Positions 30,710 to 41,500 of a stretch of 64,000 nucleotides of DNA are shown here, piece by piece. Position 1 is the stretch's first letter. The number at the start of each line of letters is the position of its first letter. Both the position numbers and the translations under genes were made by a program. Under the pieces are notes generated by a model, which was not told the origin of the DNA, ran no database searches, and worked only from the letters and a program-made list of their open reading frames with translations. The DNA is taken from contig JAJOZX010012304.1 of assembly GCA_023014485.1 (NCBI GenBank), forward strand, positions 48,075-112,074, given 5' to 3'. The DNA comes from Bathynomus jamesi (lineage: Eukaryota; Arthropoda; Malacostraca; Isopoda; Cirolanidae).

Positions 30710-31430
30710 GAAAAATAAATATTCCTATGATTCCGGACTTTTGAAACACCATGTATACTATTATCTTTTTGGTACTTCACTGTTGGGAACTGACGTTTTG
30801 TCACAAAACCGTGTCTACCAGAAGGTAAGGAAGAATTGAATGAAACAACTTGGATTTTTTTTCTATGCTCGTGATTTTTGTACGTCTAAAAATTTCTTAA
30901 AACACATGATAAAGTTTAGTGACTCAAGAAAATGGAAAATTTCTTTGAAGTTAAAAAAATATTAAATCCTTTCTTGTTCGTTTTGCTATTTCAGATGTTA
31001 TATGACCTTTACTACATATCTAGTTCAGTTTGCAAGAGTCAGAGGTCATTAGCAACGCATCAAAGCTATTGCAATTCAGAAGTTCGTAAAGCCAACCGAA
31101 ACAAAGCTCTCATACAACCAAATAGATAATGTATGGAGTTATTTAACCTCCTTCGTAACATTTAGTCATATGACAGAGAGGACCTACAACTTTACGTGGG
31201 AACTGAACAGTACTGTATCAAGGGCTGGGGGGACGGAGTGACATCCCGAGCGACACCAGGGGTCGGGGGGGGAAGTTGCCGAAAGGAGTATCATCAAATG
31301 TTGCATGATGCATTTCGTTCTTGGTTAAAAGCACATTGAACTTTGTATTTATATTAATCGTAAATCAAGATGCGTTTGTTTACATGTAATTTTCTTCATC
31401 CCCGCTCATATATATATATGATGCAAACAG
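30653..31430. other. No gene seen; SINE tail fragment
   Basis: (TA)n at 30673-30707. 31133-31210 is a minus-strand 5S-SINE tail (AACCTCCTTCGTAACATTTA ... ACTTTACGTGGG). A G-rich stretch follows at 31225-31275. A 65-residue frame at 30932 is not recognised. Confidence 0.55.
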
Positions 31431-31910
31431 GAGTCTTGTCCGCCCCTGTATGGAGTACGCTTCTCATGTGTGGGGTGACTCAACCCACACAGCTCTGCTT
31501 GACTGGGTAGAATCAAAGGCTTTTCGCTCTCACACTTCCTCGCCTATTACTGACTGTCTTCAATCCCACTCTCTCTTCGCCACAATGTTGCCTCTTTACT
31601 ATTGCTATTATAACGATTACTGCAAGTCGTAGTACCAGACTCTAGACACATTCTCATTCCTTTTCTGTCCAACTCTCTAATGCAAGAAGGGTTCATTGGT
31701 ATTTTTAATCTTTCATCTACTCAACTGGTCAACTCTGGAACAGTCTTCCTCAATCCATCTTTCCCCCTGTCTAGGACCTCCAGTTTTTTAAACGTAGGGT
31801 GTCCAGGCATCTCGAAAACTTTGGATCTTGATTTAGGCTCTCTTCTTCTATGGGGAGGGGTCGTTTTTGTGGGCATTCGCCCTTGGCCCCTCCTTTTTGC
31901 ATAAAAGAGT
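31430..31910 (+). pseudogene. Non-LTR reverse transcriptase C-terminus and 3' end
   Basis: RPCMEYASHVWGDSTHTALLD opens the typical region after the RT thumb (pattern PxLEYAxxVWG...LDRVQxKAxRLI). ESKAFRSHTSSPITDCLQSH, and later frames with SSTQLVNSGTVFLNPSFPLS, match the closing part of such ORF2 proteins. TTCGCCCTTGGCCCCTCC follows at the 3' end. The rest of the element (endonuclease, RT core) is absent: a 5'-truncated insertion, with frameshifts. Confidence 0.65.
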
Positions 31911-32140
31911 AAATCACTCTACTATGTAAGGAATTGTCCTGTGATTGTGATCTCTGTGACTAGAAATATTATTCAAGTTTAGAATATTGACAAATAACTT
32001 TTACTTTATAACTAATAAGAATCAGTAATGAAGATTCTTGGTGGGGGCGAATGAATAAAGTTTTTGCCCAAGGCGCATACGAGAGGCACCTTGATCTCAT
32101 ACGACCACAATGACCTGGTACCACAAGATAGAGAAAGTTG

Positions 32141-32287
32141 ATGATGATTCTAAATGATGCTCCGGGGCAAGAGACCGTAGAATGGATTGATGAAAGTGAT
32201 GTTGATGAAATTCAAGATATCGTGAATAGGAAAAGAATTTATGATACAGAATCACTTTTGAGCATTCTTAATGTGAAAACTTTCTAA
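32141..32287 (+). other. Unrecognised 48-codon ORF with nearby poly(A) signal
   Basis: An intact frame MMILNDAPGQETVEWIDES...DVDEIQDIVNRKRIYDTES ends TAA at 32287. AATAAA signals occur at ~32325-32335. The acidic composition differs from the AT-rich noise around it, and it could be the last exon of a gene or of a transposon. No acceptor site is clear. Confidence 0.25.
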
Positions 32288-32425
32288 GATGTTCGGAAGC
32301 CTTTCGAATAAACTTAGTAACCAAAAATAAATAAAGATTGAATTAAAACCATTTTTTATGGCTTTTTTAATAAAACCTAATGTAAAATGCGCAGAAGGAG
32401 ATAGAAGTTCAGTGTATTACGTACT

Positions 32426-32703
32426 CAGGGCCGTAACTAGGGTTTAGAAATTAGTGAGGTCCAGATTTTTTCGAGCGCGGCGGGACGAGCAAAATTCAGA
32501 CCAAAATGACATCTACAAACACAACCCAAGCTATACACTAAACACAAAACCCTTGTCTATAATTAAATACTGTACAAAGGGACCTGTTAGCAAAAATACT
32601 TTTATTAAAGCTGCAGCGGAGAACGGTTCAGTCTCTTTTTTTTTTTTAGGAAATAATTACCGAGGTCCGGACCTCGGTGACCTCATAGGTAGTTACGGCC
32701 ATG
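32426..32703. mobile_element. hAT-like MITE (CAGGGCCGTAACTA)
   Basis: Left end CAGGGCCGTAACTAGGGT, right end GGTAGTTACGGCCATG. GAGGTCCAGA (left) and GAGGTCCGGACCTCGGTGA (right) are subterminal motifs. ACGTACT lies just outside both ends (TACGTACT left; AACGTACT three bases past the right end), an imperfect duplication. Non-coding. Confidence 0.65.
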
Positions 32704-33569
32704 TTAACGTACTGTAATATTAGGGAGAGTGCGTTAGAAGGGGAAGGAAATGATACCCTTGTTTCTTTTGCGTTACGTAATTTACGGGCAGCTCCGTCGG
32801 AACCTACAACTCAACGTGGGATCCGAACCACGGGTCGTTACACATTTAAACAGTGTGGACATCCACTCATCCAAATCCTGAATTGACATTGACAATTAGA
32901 TGATAAAATACCTAAAATACCTTCTTTATGCATGCAAAGATAACAGACTTTTTCACAGTTTTCGAAAAATAATGGCATGTATTTTAAAAAATTTACATCA
33001 AGATTACATATCGAATGTCATTACCACTTGGGTTCAAATAAAGTTTTGGAGTTTTTTTCGCTCTTGTCCAATTACCTCAAAGTACTTAATTTTCGTTTGT
33101 GAACATAGGATTACTATAGGACAATATGGCATAATGAACGACTATACAATAATTTAGGAAAATTCTGAAGCATAGACTTCAAAATCAGAAGATTCTGGTT
33201 CTATCGTTCGTTACGTTAAGATGTATTTTCTAGATGCTTGTGGTGGAGGGAAGATGGAGGGAAGATATAGAAGTATTTGAATGCTAGCCCTCCAGCGCAA
33301 CTTTGAAATCATCCATCCATAAACTGTCGAACCTCTTGAGCCTCTGCTTTGGGTTGTTTGTGAGGTTTTCTTAACTGCAGAGTGAATAAGGTCCATACAT
33401 AAAATATCATACTTATGCGAAAGTAGAGAAGGAGTTAATAAGTTTTTGAGCTGAAGTAATTTTGTGTGAAATATTGTCTGAAATAATTGTTTATGTGAAA
33501 GGCTTTTTTTCTATTGCGTGCTCGTAAACAGAGTTTGGAAAATAGTTTTGTGGTGTCAAGCTTTTTTTT
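32704..33569. other. No gene seen; 5S-SINE fragment
   Basis: 32790-32850 is a minus-strand 5S-SINE fragment (CCTACAACTCAACGTGGG ... ACCACGGGTCG). No other recognisable feature. Confidence 0.5.
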
Positions 33570-33572
33570 TTA

Positions 33573-33616
<44 letters not shown>

Positions 33617-34069
33617 GCGTGGCTGATTACGAGGGCAGAGGAGATCGGAAACCAATTTCCTCCTCCACCAAATCCTGTAAATGAGGTGGAATGATGCAGA
33701 GGGGTCGATCGCAGATCGATCCTAAGCCGTCGTTCGAAACCATAATAAGGTATTAGAGGGTAAAGTATATCGTAATGAAATTACTAAGTTAGATTGATTT
33801 TTGTCTGCAATAACTAAATAATATATTTTATATAAATAGGGATTTATTATAATAATAATAATAATAATAATACCGGCATTCGTATGTACTGTATTTACAA
33901 TAATTTTAATTCAAGTACAATAATTTACAACTTACAGCACGGTATCATATATGACGCGTTCTTCGTACCATTTTCGTATCATTTGTTTTGACGACAATAA
34001 TTATTACCAATAATTATGGCGAATAACAAATATATTATCGAATATTGTCTTAAATTCAATGTATTAATA

Positions 34070-34137
<68 letters not shown>

Positions 34138-34498
34138 GAATCATACAAAACATAGTGAATTATAATAAATAAAATTATCGAATTTAAATACATATATATC
34201 GTATACTAGTCTGGTCTTGCATAGCTTTTATTCCCTTATAATGTTTGTATTATGTATTTAAATTAAATACACAAATTGAATACAAAAGAATACACTTTTA
34301 CAAAACTTACACTTAGGCCTAGTATGTAATTATTATACTGAAATAGCAGTGTACACACTGAACAAATTTAGGTAAACCACAATTATTTTAATTTTCTTAT
34401 TATGTCTATTAAATAATATAATATTAAATATTATAATACTTATTATATAATATTATTAAAATTATTATTATTATTATTATTATTATCTTTAATAAAAA

Positions 34499-34537
<39 letters not shown>

Positions 34538-34560
34538 TATAATATATATATATTAAACTA
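33570..34560. repeat. Microsatellite-rich stretch
   Basis: (CA)n at ~33575-33612; (AAT)n at ~33848-33872; (TA)n(CA)n at 34073-34137; (ATT)n at ~34458-34485; (TA)n at ~34500-34550. The DNA between them is unrecognised and non-coding. Confidence 0.75.
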
Positions 34561-34564
34561 AACC

Positions 34565-34935
34565 CAATTACCATTCAAACAACGCTGGAAAATGGGAAAG
34601 GCAGAATGTGTAGTGTTCCCAAATTAAAGGCCCGACAAGGGATCTCCTCAACACTGAAGGAAAATAGCTTGGTTGTCAGGGGGCCAAGACTTTTCAACCA
34701 GCTTCCAAAGGACCTCAGAAACGTCACAGGGGTCAAAGTTGAAGTCTTCAAGAGAAGACTAGATGCCTGGCTCAGGACGGTACCAGATGAGCCGGGTGTA
34801 CCTGGCTATGTACGGTGGAGAGCGCAAGAAAGCAATTCGCTCCTTCACCAAACCAGACCTAGAGGCGGGCCACCAGCTTGACCTCCGTGTGAAGAGAGAC
34901 CAAGGCACGACACAGCAACAAGGTTAACAAGGTAT
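34565..34935 (+). pseudogene. Non-LTR retrotransposon ORF2 C-terminus
   Basis: The frame 34606-34881 reads LKARQGISSTLKENSLVVRG, then GPRLFNQLPKDLRNVTGVK, FKRRLDAWLRTVPDEPG and ESNSLLHQ. This is the conserved close of a large arthropod non-LTR ORF2 (RLFNxLPxxLRN...FKRxLDxWLxxIPDEP). The same end, more decayed, is at 41764-41982. CACCAGCTTGACCTCCGTGT is the 3' UTR start. A 5'-truncated copy. Confidence 0.75.
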
Positions 34936-35147
34936 ATATAGATAGATAGATAGATATATACCCACATTTTGCTTATGTGTTTATTTCCTTCTCTACGATA
35001 CCCTCATGTTATCCAGGTAGATTTTAATTAAATGCTGTCCATTGTTCGAATGCATTGGGGTTACACGTATAAAACACTATTGAGCGTGAAAGCGCTACTG
35101 TTTCCCTCGAGCGATGAAATATACGCTAGGTTGTATTAACTTTTATC

Positions 35148-35222
35148 CTGTCCTAGCCTAATGGTTGTCGCTCGGGACTCCGAGTTGGAGGTTCCGGATT
35201 TGAATCCTGGTTCGAGATATTT
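35148..35222 (+). mobile_element. tRNA-like SINE head
   Basis: TAGCCTAATGGTTGTCGC (A-box-like) and GGATTTGAATCCTGG (B-box-like) lie at tRNA spacing and are followed at once by a (TA)n array. It has no CCA end and imperfect arms, so a SINE head or tRNA pseudogene rather than a working tRNA gene. Confidence 0.55.

Positions 35223-35264
<42 letters not shown>
35223..35264. repeat. (TA)n microsatellite
   Basis: Uninterrupted TA run directly after the tRNA-like head. Confidence 0.9.
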
Positions 35265-35266
<2 letters not shown>

Positions 35267-35294
35267 GGAATCACGAGGTAAACTATTGTAGACC

Positions 35295-35551
35295 CAGGGC
35301 CGGCGAGAGCTGCCACGGGCCCCGGGAAGGATTGGTATATGGGCCGCAAACTGATCATATGTCCAAATCACTATTCAAAACATACAGTATGATAATCTCT
35401 ATAAAATGTATGTTCATTAATTATATTTTCTCTCTGTTATTTAATCAATTGCTTTATTAATATTTTAGATTTTATCCACCTTTTCCCGGGCCCCCTAGAG
35501 GTCCGGGCCCCGGTGATTTAACCCGGCTTCCCCGCCCTCTCGGCGGCCCTG
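35295..35551. mobile_element. hAT MITE (TSD TGTAGACC)
   Basis: 257 bases. Ends CAGGGCCGGCGAGAGC and CTCTCGGCGGCCCTG are flanked by perfect TGTAGACC copies (35287-35294, 35552-35559). Subterminal GGGCCCCGGG and CCCGGGCCCCC are inverted. Non-coding. Confidence 0.85.
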
Positions 35552-35559
35552 TGTAGACC

Positions 35560-35952
35560 TAAACTTGACGAAAAAAAAAAAAGCTAAAACAATAACTTTT
35601 TTAAATGCCTTAAAAATACTACTTATTAATTTTGGGGTCTTTTAAAATTGTATTTTCTATTCGGCGAACCTCTTTTCTTAACCGTTTCTTATACAATTAA
35701 CAATCTCGTGGTAATCCCTTTTGGATAGCTTGAGAGAACAGTAGTTAGCCTACTCTCAAATGTCTGTCATATAAAGAATCTATAATAATTACATAAATTA
35801 TCTAATTTTAGAGTATACAGACCGTCGAAATTCGAAAGCCCTAAAAAAAAAAATAGATTGTACAGAATTTTTGGATTTTTTTTTCTTACATTATCGCGCT
35901 AACCTACAGTACAAGGTTAGGACTTGGTATTTATATGGCAGATCAAGTTATA

Positions 35953-36005
<53 letters not shown>

Positions 36006-36018
36006 ATATATAGAGAAG

Positions 36019-36053
<35 letters not shown>

Positions 36054-36385
36054 ATTGGGCAGTCTTAAAATTCCTTCACATATGCTTAAATGAAGGGGTT
36101 ACAGCAGATAAAAATGTTATAGTTGTACGTTTTATAGTGACTGGGTAATAACTAAAAAGTTAATAAATTTTACCTAATTACAGTTCATATCAGTAAATAT
36201 TCAAGACGACCACATATTGTTAAGAAACATTTGGAAAAGACCTTTTTGAATGTTTTCTGCATTCATTGAACGTCACGCTTCAATGCTGTGATTTTACAGT
36301 GGTAAAAGCTGGTGTAAAGTGATATACACGGAAGAATTAACGGAAGGTGAAGGGGCTCATATAGTACTATTGTAATCCCAACCGT
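35560..36385. other. No gene seen; compound microsatellite
   Basis: (GT)n(TA)n(GA)n at 35953-36050. Otherwise AT-rich and unrecognised. Confidence 0.6.
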
Positions 36386-36389
36386 TTAC

Positions 36390-36515
36390 CCAGGGCGCAA
36401 TTGCAAAACGGCTAAAAATATTTAAGATATGGTGTTGAAACTACATTAAACGTTATAAGGAGACAAAATGCCACGCCGATAAACATCGAAGTGTTCGGAA
36501 AAAGATGACAACTAT
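36390..36515 (+). pseudogene. Tc1-like transposase N-terminal fragment
   Basis: Frames give GAIAKRLKI, then VETTLKRYKETKCHADKHRS and RKKMTTI. This resembles the first helix-turn-helix and GRPRKTT-like basic motif of Tc1 transposases. The fragment ends where a 5S-derived SINE begins at ~36528, so the SINE probably inserted into it. Frameshifted and inactive. Confidence 0.5.
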
Positions 36516-36527
36516 CGAGAAAGTTTC

Positions 36528-36718
36528 AATTATTCCGCTAAACCAGCGTCGTCTATCAGCGAAGTTAAGCGACAATGGTTCTGGAGAGTAGCTGGATGGG
36601 AGACCGTCCTCCGCGTCCAGATCATGTAGCGACCCGTGGTTCGAATCACACGCGTAAAGCTTTAAGTCCAACTTCGTCATATGACCTTAGATGTTGCGAA
36701 GGAGATTAAACAACCCCA
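36528..36718 (+). mobile_element. 5S rRNA-derived SINE
   Basis: Plus-strand copy with ATCAGCGAAGTTAAGCGAC, GGAGAGTAGCTGGATGGGAG and ACCGTCC, the 5S A-to-C-box region. ATGTAGCGACCCGTGGTTCG and the tail GTAAAGCTTTAAGTCC ... GCGAAGGAGATTAAACAACCC follow. Confidence 0.8.
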
Positions 36719-37210
36719 TCATTACATCAGGACCCGAGTGTAACTTTCTCGGGACCGGTACGCAATCACGTGCCGGGGACCCTGATTTCAGACGAGTCAT
36801 TCATGCATATTTTTGCATATTTTTATTGAAATAAATGCATTCTATTCAGATCAGATCAAAATTAATAAACGCATCATTGTCATAAAAAAAGGTTTAAAAC
36901 ATTTTTTTAATTGGCCCCTATCGGGCCCCTTGGCTGTCAAGGTCCCGGTAATCTTTACTCCTTTTATCCCCCATGCTTGACTCCTGCATTACATTACATT
37001 AATCGAAGTATCAATTACCTTATTCGCAAGACGGTTTTCGCAGGAACTTCTGTTAACAAATGTTCTAGAATACGTCAGTCCGTTTGCAAAAGGTATCACA
37101 AAAATCCTCAAATATAACCTATCATATCCCATGACTTCTTCACCAGGGTTTTCCGTTATTCAGAATGCATTATTGGTGAATCTTTATAAGGTTCATAATA
37201 TGTATTTTTC

Positions 37211-37248
<38 letters not shown>
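36719..37248. other. No gene seen
   Basis: TTTCTCGGGACCGGTAC (36743) and CAAGGTCCCGGTAATC (36938) may be opposite ends of a further hAT-like MITE, but the pairing is weak. A (TA)n array at ~37216-37248. Confidence 0.4.
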
Positions 37249-37251
<3 letters not shown>

Positions 37252-37460
37252 GTAAAATCACAGAATAACACGTGATCTTATTAATAAGCAAACAACCACA
37301 GGGAAAAGGAAAAAGAAACACGAAATCCGAGCGCTTTCGTGATATATTCACATCTTCAGGGAAAAACAAATAATTATTTGTTTTTCCCTGAAGATGTGAA
37401 TATATCACGAAAGCGCTCGGATTTCGTGTTTCTTGTTCCTTTTCCCTGTGGTTGTTTGCT
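37249..37460. repeat. Zero-spacer palindromic repeat
   Basis: 37287-37373 and 37374-37460 are mirror images of ~87 bases with a few differences, centred between 37373 and 37374. Arm motifs: AACCACAGGGAAAAGGAAA, ACACGAAATCCGAGCGCTTT and ATATTCACATCTTCAGGG. A one-armed relative lies at 30216-30345. It is embedded between (TA)n arrays. Confidence 0.85.
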
Positions 37461-37491
37461 TATATATATATATATATATATGTTCTTTATC

Positions 37492-37790
37492 TGTGGCGCT
37501 TCGGAGGCGTAGTGGTTAGCGTCGCTGACTGCGAATCCATCGGCCCCGGGATTGAAACTTGGTGACGGCAGCTGGCGCGCAACAAAACCCAGCTGTTCAT
37601 CCTTCCACACAATAAAGAAAGTGGTTGGTAGACAAATGGGTACCACGGTTGGCCGAATAGTTAAGACGTTAAGACGTAGTTAAGGTTGCTGGTGGGGCGT
37701 GGTTCGGATTACACGTTAAACTGAAGGTCTAAGGTGGAGTGACGAGCTTGACCTTCGTCAGAATGAACAATTCGGGCGGAATCAAACCAA
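37492..37790 (+). mobile_element. tRNA-derived SINE
   Basis: Head GCGTAGTGGTTAGCGTCGC and GGGATTGAAACTTGG, body AACCCAGCTGTTCATCC and GTTGGTAGACAAATGGG. The second tRNA-like unit has TAGTTAAGACG and GTGGTTCGGATTACACG. Tail GAGCTTGACCTTCGTCAGAA. It follows a (TA)n array and a palindromic repeat. Confidence 0.8.
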
Positions 37791-38157
37791 AGGTTAGCTT
37801 TTCATTGTAATACACTATTGATTCACTATTATTTTGTGTTTTATTTTTTGGCTTCTCTCCACACAATGTTTTCTTTCGTTTATCGAAAAGAAACAGCTGC
37901 CTCCACTCTGTACCAAAATCTACGTGACAGATATCACATGCGAGTTTATGTACAGAGGGTTGACAAAAGTAAATAGACACCTTCAGGTTTTGGGGGGTGG
38001 GGGGCTAGTTTTTTATTTGATAATAAAAGTCAATAAATAATAATAAATATATTGAATCAATAATTTATAATCATGTTGACACAGATTCTGGCATTCCATT
38101 GATGAGCTTTGCCATTTGTTCTTAAGGACAATCTGACTACGAATTCATCGGCTCAGT
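37791..38157. other. No gene seen; mariner-like end
   Basis: TACAGAGGGTTGACAAAAGT at ~37951 resembles the CAGGGTG..., TA-flanked ends of mariner MITEs, but no matching right end was found. Confidence 0.35.

Positions 38158-38251
<94 letters not shown>
38158..38251. repeat. (TA)n(GA)n compound microsatellite
   Basis: TA dinucleotides to ~38210, then GA dinucleotides to 38250, directly before a SINE head. Confidence 0.9.
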
Positions 38252-38252
<1 letters not shown>

Positions 38253-38476
38253 TGCGCCTCGGTGGTATAGTGGGTAGCATCGCTGATTGCAAATCTACTG
38301 GCCCCGAGTTCGATTTCCGGCGATGGCAGACGGCGCGCAGCTTACCCAGCTGTTCATCCTTCTATACAAAAAATAGTTGGTAGATAAATGGGTACCCTAG
38401 GTAGCCTAGTGGTTAAGACGCTGGACTGCTGACCCGTGGTGGGTCGTGGTTTGGATTCCACGTTAAGCTGTAGGTG
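38252..38476 (+). mobile_element. Dimeric tRNA-derived SINE
   Basis: Clearest two-module copy. Module 1: GGTATAGTGGGTAGCATCGC and GAGTTCGATTTCCGG. Module 2: TAGCCTAGTGGTTAAGACGC and GTGGTTTGGATTCCACG. Each pair is an A and B box at tRNA spacing. AACCCAGCTG-like and AGATAAATGGGTACCC link them. The tail is cut by a (TA)n array at ~38477. Confidence 0.8.
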
Positions 38477-38539
38477 TATATATATATATATATAATATAT
38501 ATATATATAATATATATATATATATAGCGTATATCAACC

Positions 38540-41500
38540 AAATATAAGGAAAGACAGTGTATATATGAGCACCCTACCGCATGCAATTTCTATTATAGTA
38601 ACGGTCACTGTAACTTCGTCTATAACTATAAATTTTATCATCCCACCATTGGCAAGTACGATGCAAGGCAGGGGGTCTACAAACATGGTAAGAAATGCTA
38701 CTATCATCACTTCTCCACAAACTCAAAGGACAATAGGAAAAACGGCAAGAAACCTATGAATACAAACCAAGGACCAAATTTTCTCCACGTCGCAGACACA
38801 ATACAGCTACTAAGCCACATTCAGCATATACATTCGGCACAGCTGAAAACCTCCGAGCCGATCCGTTACCAAGCAAGAAACTACCCAAACAAAAACAGGT
38901 AACCGGAAGCGGAGCTTTCTAGAGGACCATAGGAATACAAAACACGTGACACTGAAGGAAATTGAATTTGGAATACTCGAAGGACAACGCAAAATAGGAA
39001 ACATAAATATAGTCTTGGCAAATATTTCAGGGCTAAAACCGAACCACACGATAAACTAAGTTTCACACCGCAAGGATTTATGGAAGAAACAAGGACTGAC
39101 ATCGCATGCCTCACATAAACGCATCTTAAAGACTGCCAAGGAAATTGTGAAAGCTACGAATACGGCATAGATAAAAAATAAATAAAAATTGATGATTACA
39201 ACATTCTACGAGTTGACAGAACAGAAAGACAAAAAGGTGGATGTGATGAGAGCTATATGACAAAGACGATAATAAGTAAATCAAACAGCTAAGTGGTGCT
39301 CTTAGCAGCAAAAATTTAAAATCTTAACGTGATTCTAATAGTCATCTATAACCCTCTGAACACTCAGACTGCAATTCTCTGAAGCCATTATCAACAACAG
39401 AAGCTTAATAAAGTCCTTAAAACCCTATTTTCGAATATAATACTCTTCGGTGATTGTAACTTCCTATTTATAAAATACAAAAGAATGGGAAGAAATGTAC
39501 GTGTATATACGCTAGGATAAAAGGGCACAAGAGAAGACCAGGGCCAAACAAAAATGTAAATAACCCTAACAAATGAATTTATGTTAACGCAGAAGATAAC
39601 AGATAACACCAGAAAAAATAACTGCTTGGATCTGGTATTCACGAATAATACCAACTTAATCAATGATATAAAAATAACACCAACGAATATCTCAGACGAA
39701 AATATTATCGAGGTATCCACTAATATGGCGAGAGCTCTGAAAGAAAATACTCATACTGAAGAAAGGAACAAGTGAGATTTTTAATCTAAACTTTAAGACT
39801 ATAAACTGGAGTGAAATCAGATCCCATATGGCACAAATAGAGTGGAAAACAGTCTTAGAGGTTAAAACAACCGAAGAAATGCTAATCTTGAAAAAAAGAC
39901 GCTGGAAATCTTGGAAAAATACAATACTCGTATGTTCCGAAAGTACAGCCAAAGGGAAAGAAGAACTATTTCGAGAGGCAAAAGCCAACACTATTTCTGC
40001 AAGAGAAGGGGAGTAACCACGAAATTAATTAATTGCACGGAACAACAATTCATTGACAACAACACCAAAAAAGTAATACAGAGAAACACAAGACAGGGAC
40101 GTACAAGCCCTAATTAAGATTTCATTCAGAAAGAGAAGAGGAAGATGCAGCGAAAACAGTAAAAGATAACCCAAAATACTGTACTTCTATAGCTTCGCGA
40201 AAAGAAAAACGAAAACGCGGACAACTATTGCACCCTTAAAGAAGGAAAATAATGAGCAAACCGATGATCTAAAAGGAATATCTTAAATAATGAGAGCTCA
40301 ATATGAATCAGTTTTCAGTACCCCAAATTGAGACAAGGCGGAAATATCTTTTTTGAAGAGTAATTGAATGGAGAATGTATAACTGACTTTGAATTAAACG
40401 CGGATATAGCGAAAGCTGTAGGCCAAATGAAATCCTAATCAGCTACAGGCCCGGGCAAGTGGAATGCCTTGTGGATTAAAAATTGTAAGAACGAAAGAGC
40501 TACACTCCTTTATTGAATGTGGAGATCACTGGACACGGGGGAAATAGCAAGCATACTAAAAAGAACGAACATTATTCCTATATATAAAAGGGGAGATAGG
40601 TCTCAAGCAAAGAACTATAGACCGATGTCATTGACATCACATCTCACCAAAATATTTGAAAGAGTAGCCTTAGAAAATATATATGACTTTTTGGAGACAC
40701 AGGAAAGGTTCAATGAGAACCAGCACGGATTCAGATCAGGAAGATCGTGCCTTTCACAACTAATAGGGCACTATAACAATATCATAGACGCACGTGAGAG
40801 CAAAGATAACTACGATACACGGATTTTGCTGAAACATTCGATAAGTTTGATCATGACAAAATAGCACATAAAATGAAATATGGGAATAACAGGCAAAGTG
40901 GGCAAATGGATCTACAACTTTCTCAGGGAACGGCAGGGAAGTAAAATTCGGAAATACGCAGCCAGTTCCACAAGGAACAATATTAGCAACCACTCTTATT
41001 CATTATCATGCTGACAGACATAAACTATGAAGTAGACGACAACAGTATAGTAACACCCTTTGCTGACAATACATAGATCATCAGAAAAACTGGCAATGCA
41101 GAAGAGGTGGAAACCCTACAGAGGGACACAAACGGAATATACAAATGGTCAGAAAACAGTAACATAAATCTTAACATCGAGAAATTTCAACTCTTGAGAT
41201 ATAGAAGAAATGAAGAACTTAGCTAGCATATTATGTTCCAGACAGACAGGAAATTCAGAGAAGCACGAAAGCAAAAGACTTAGAGGTAATAATGACCGAA
41301 GATGCAAAATTTAAAACACAGAATCAGATGGCAATAAACAAAGCAAAGAGAATTACGGGACAGCTACTGAGAACTTTCAAAAGAAGGGTCCAGAAGGTAA
41401 TGATTCTCCTGCAAAACACTGATCATATCAAAACTTGAATACTGCTTAGTCAATAAACTAGAAGAAGTCCAGAGGAATTTTACGGCCAAGATTGATGGCT

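Noticed and set aside
35148..35222. Functional tRNA gene
   Set aside because: A/B boxes are recognisable, but acceptor pairing is poor and a (TA)n array follows directly; more likely a SINE head.
36743..36955. Additional hAT MITE
   Set aside because: TCTCGGGACCGGTAC and AAGGTCCCGGTAATC are only loosely inverted, and no 8-bp duplication was found.
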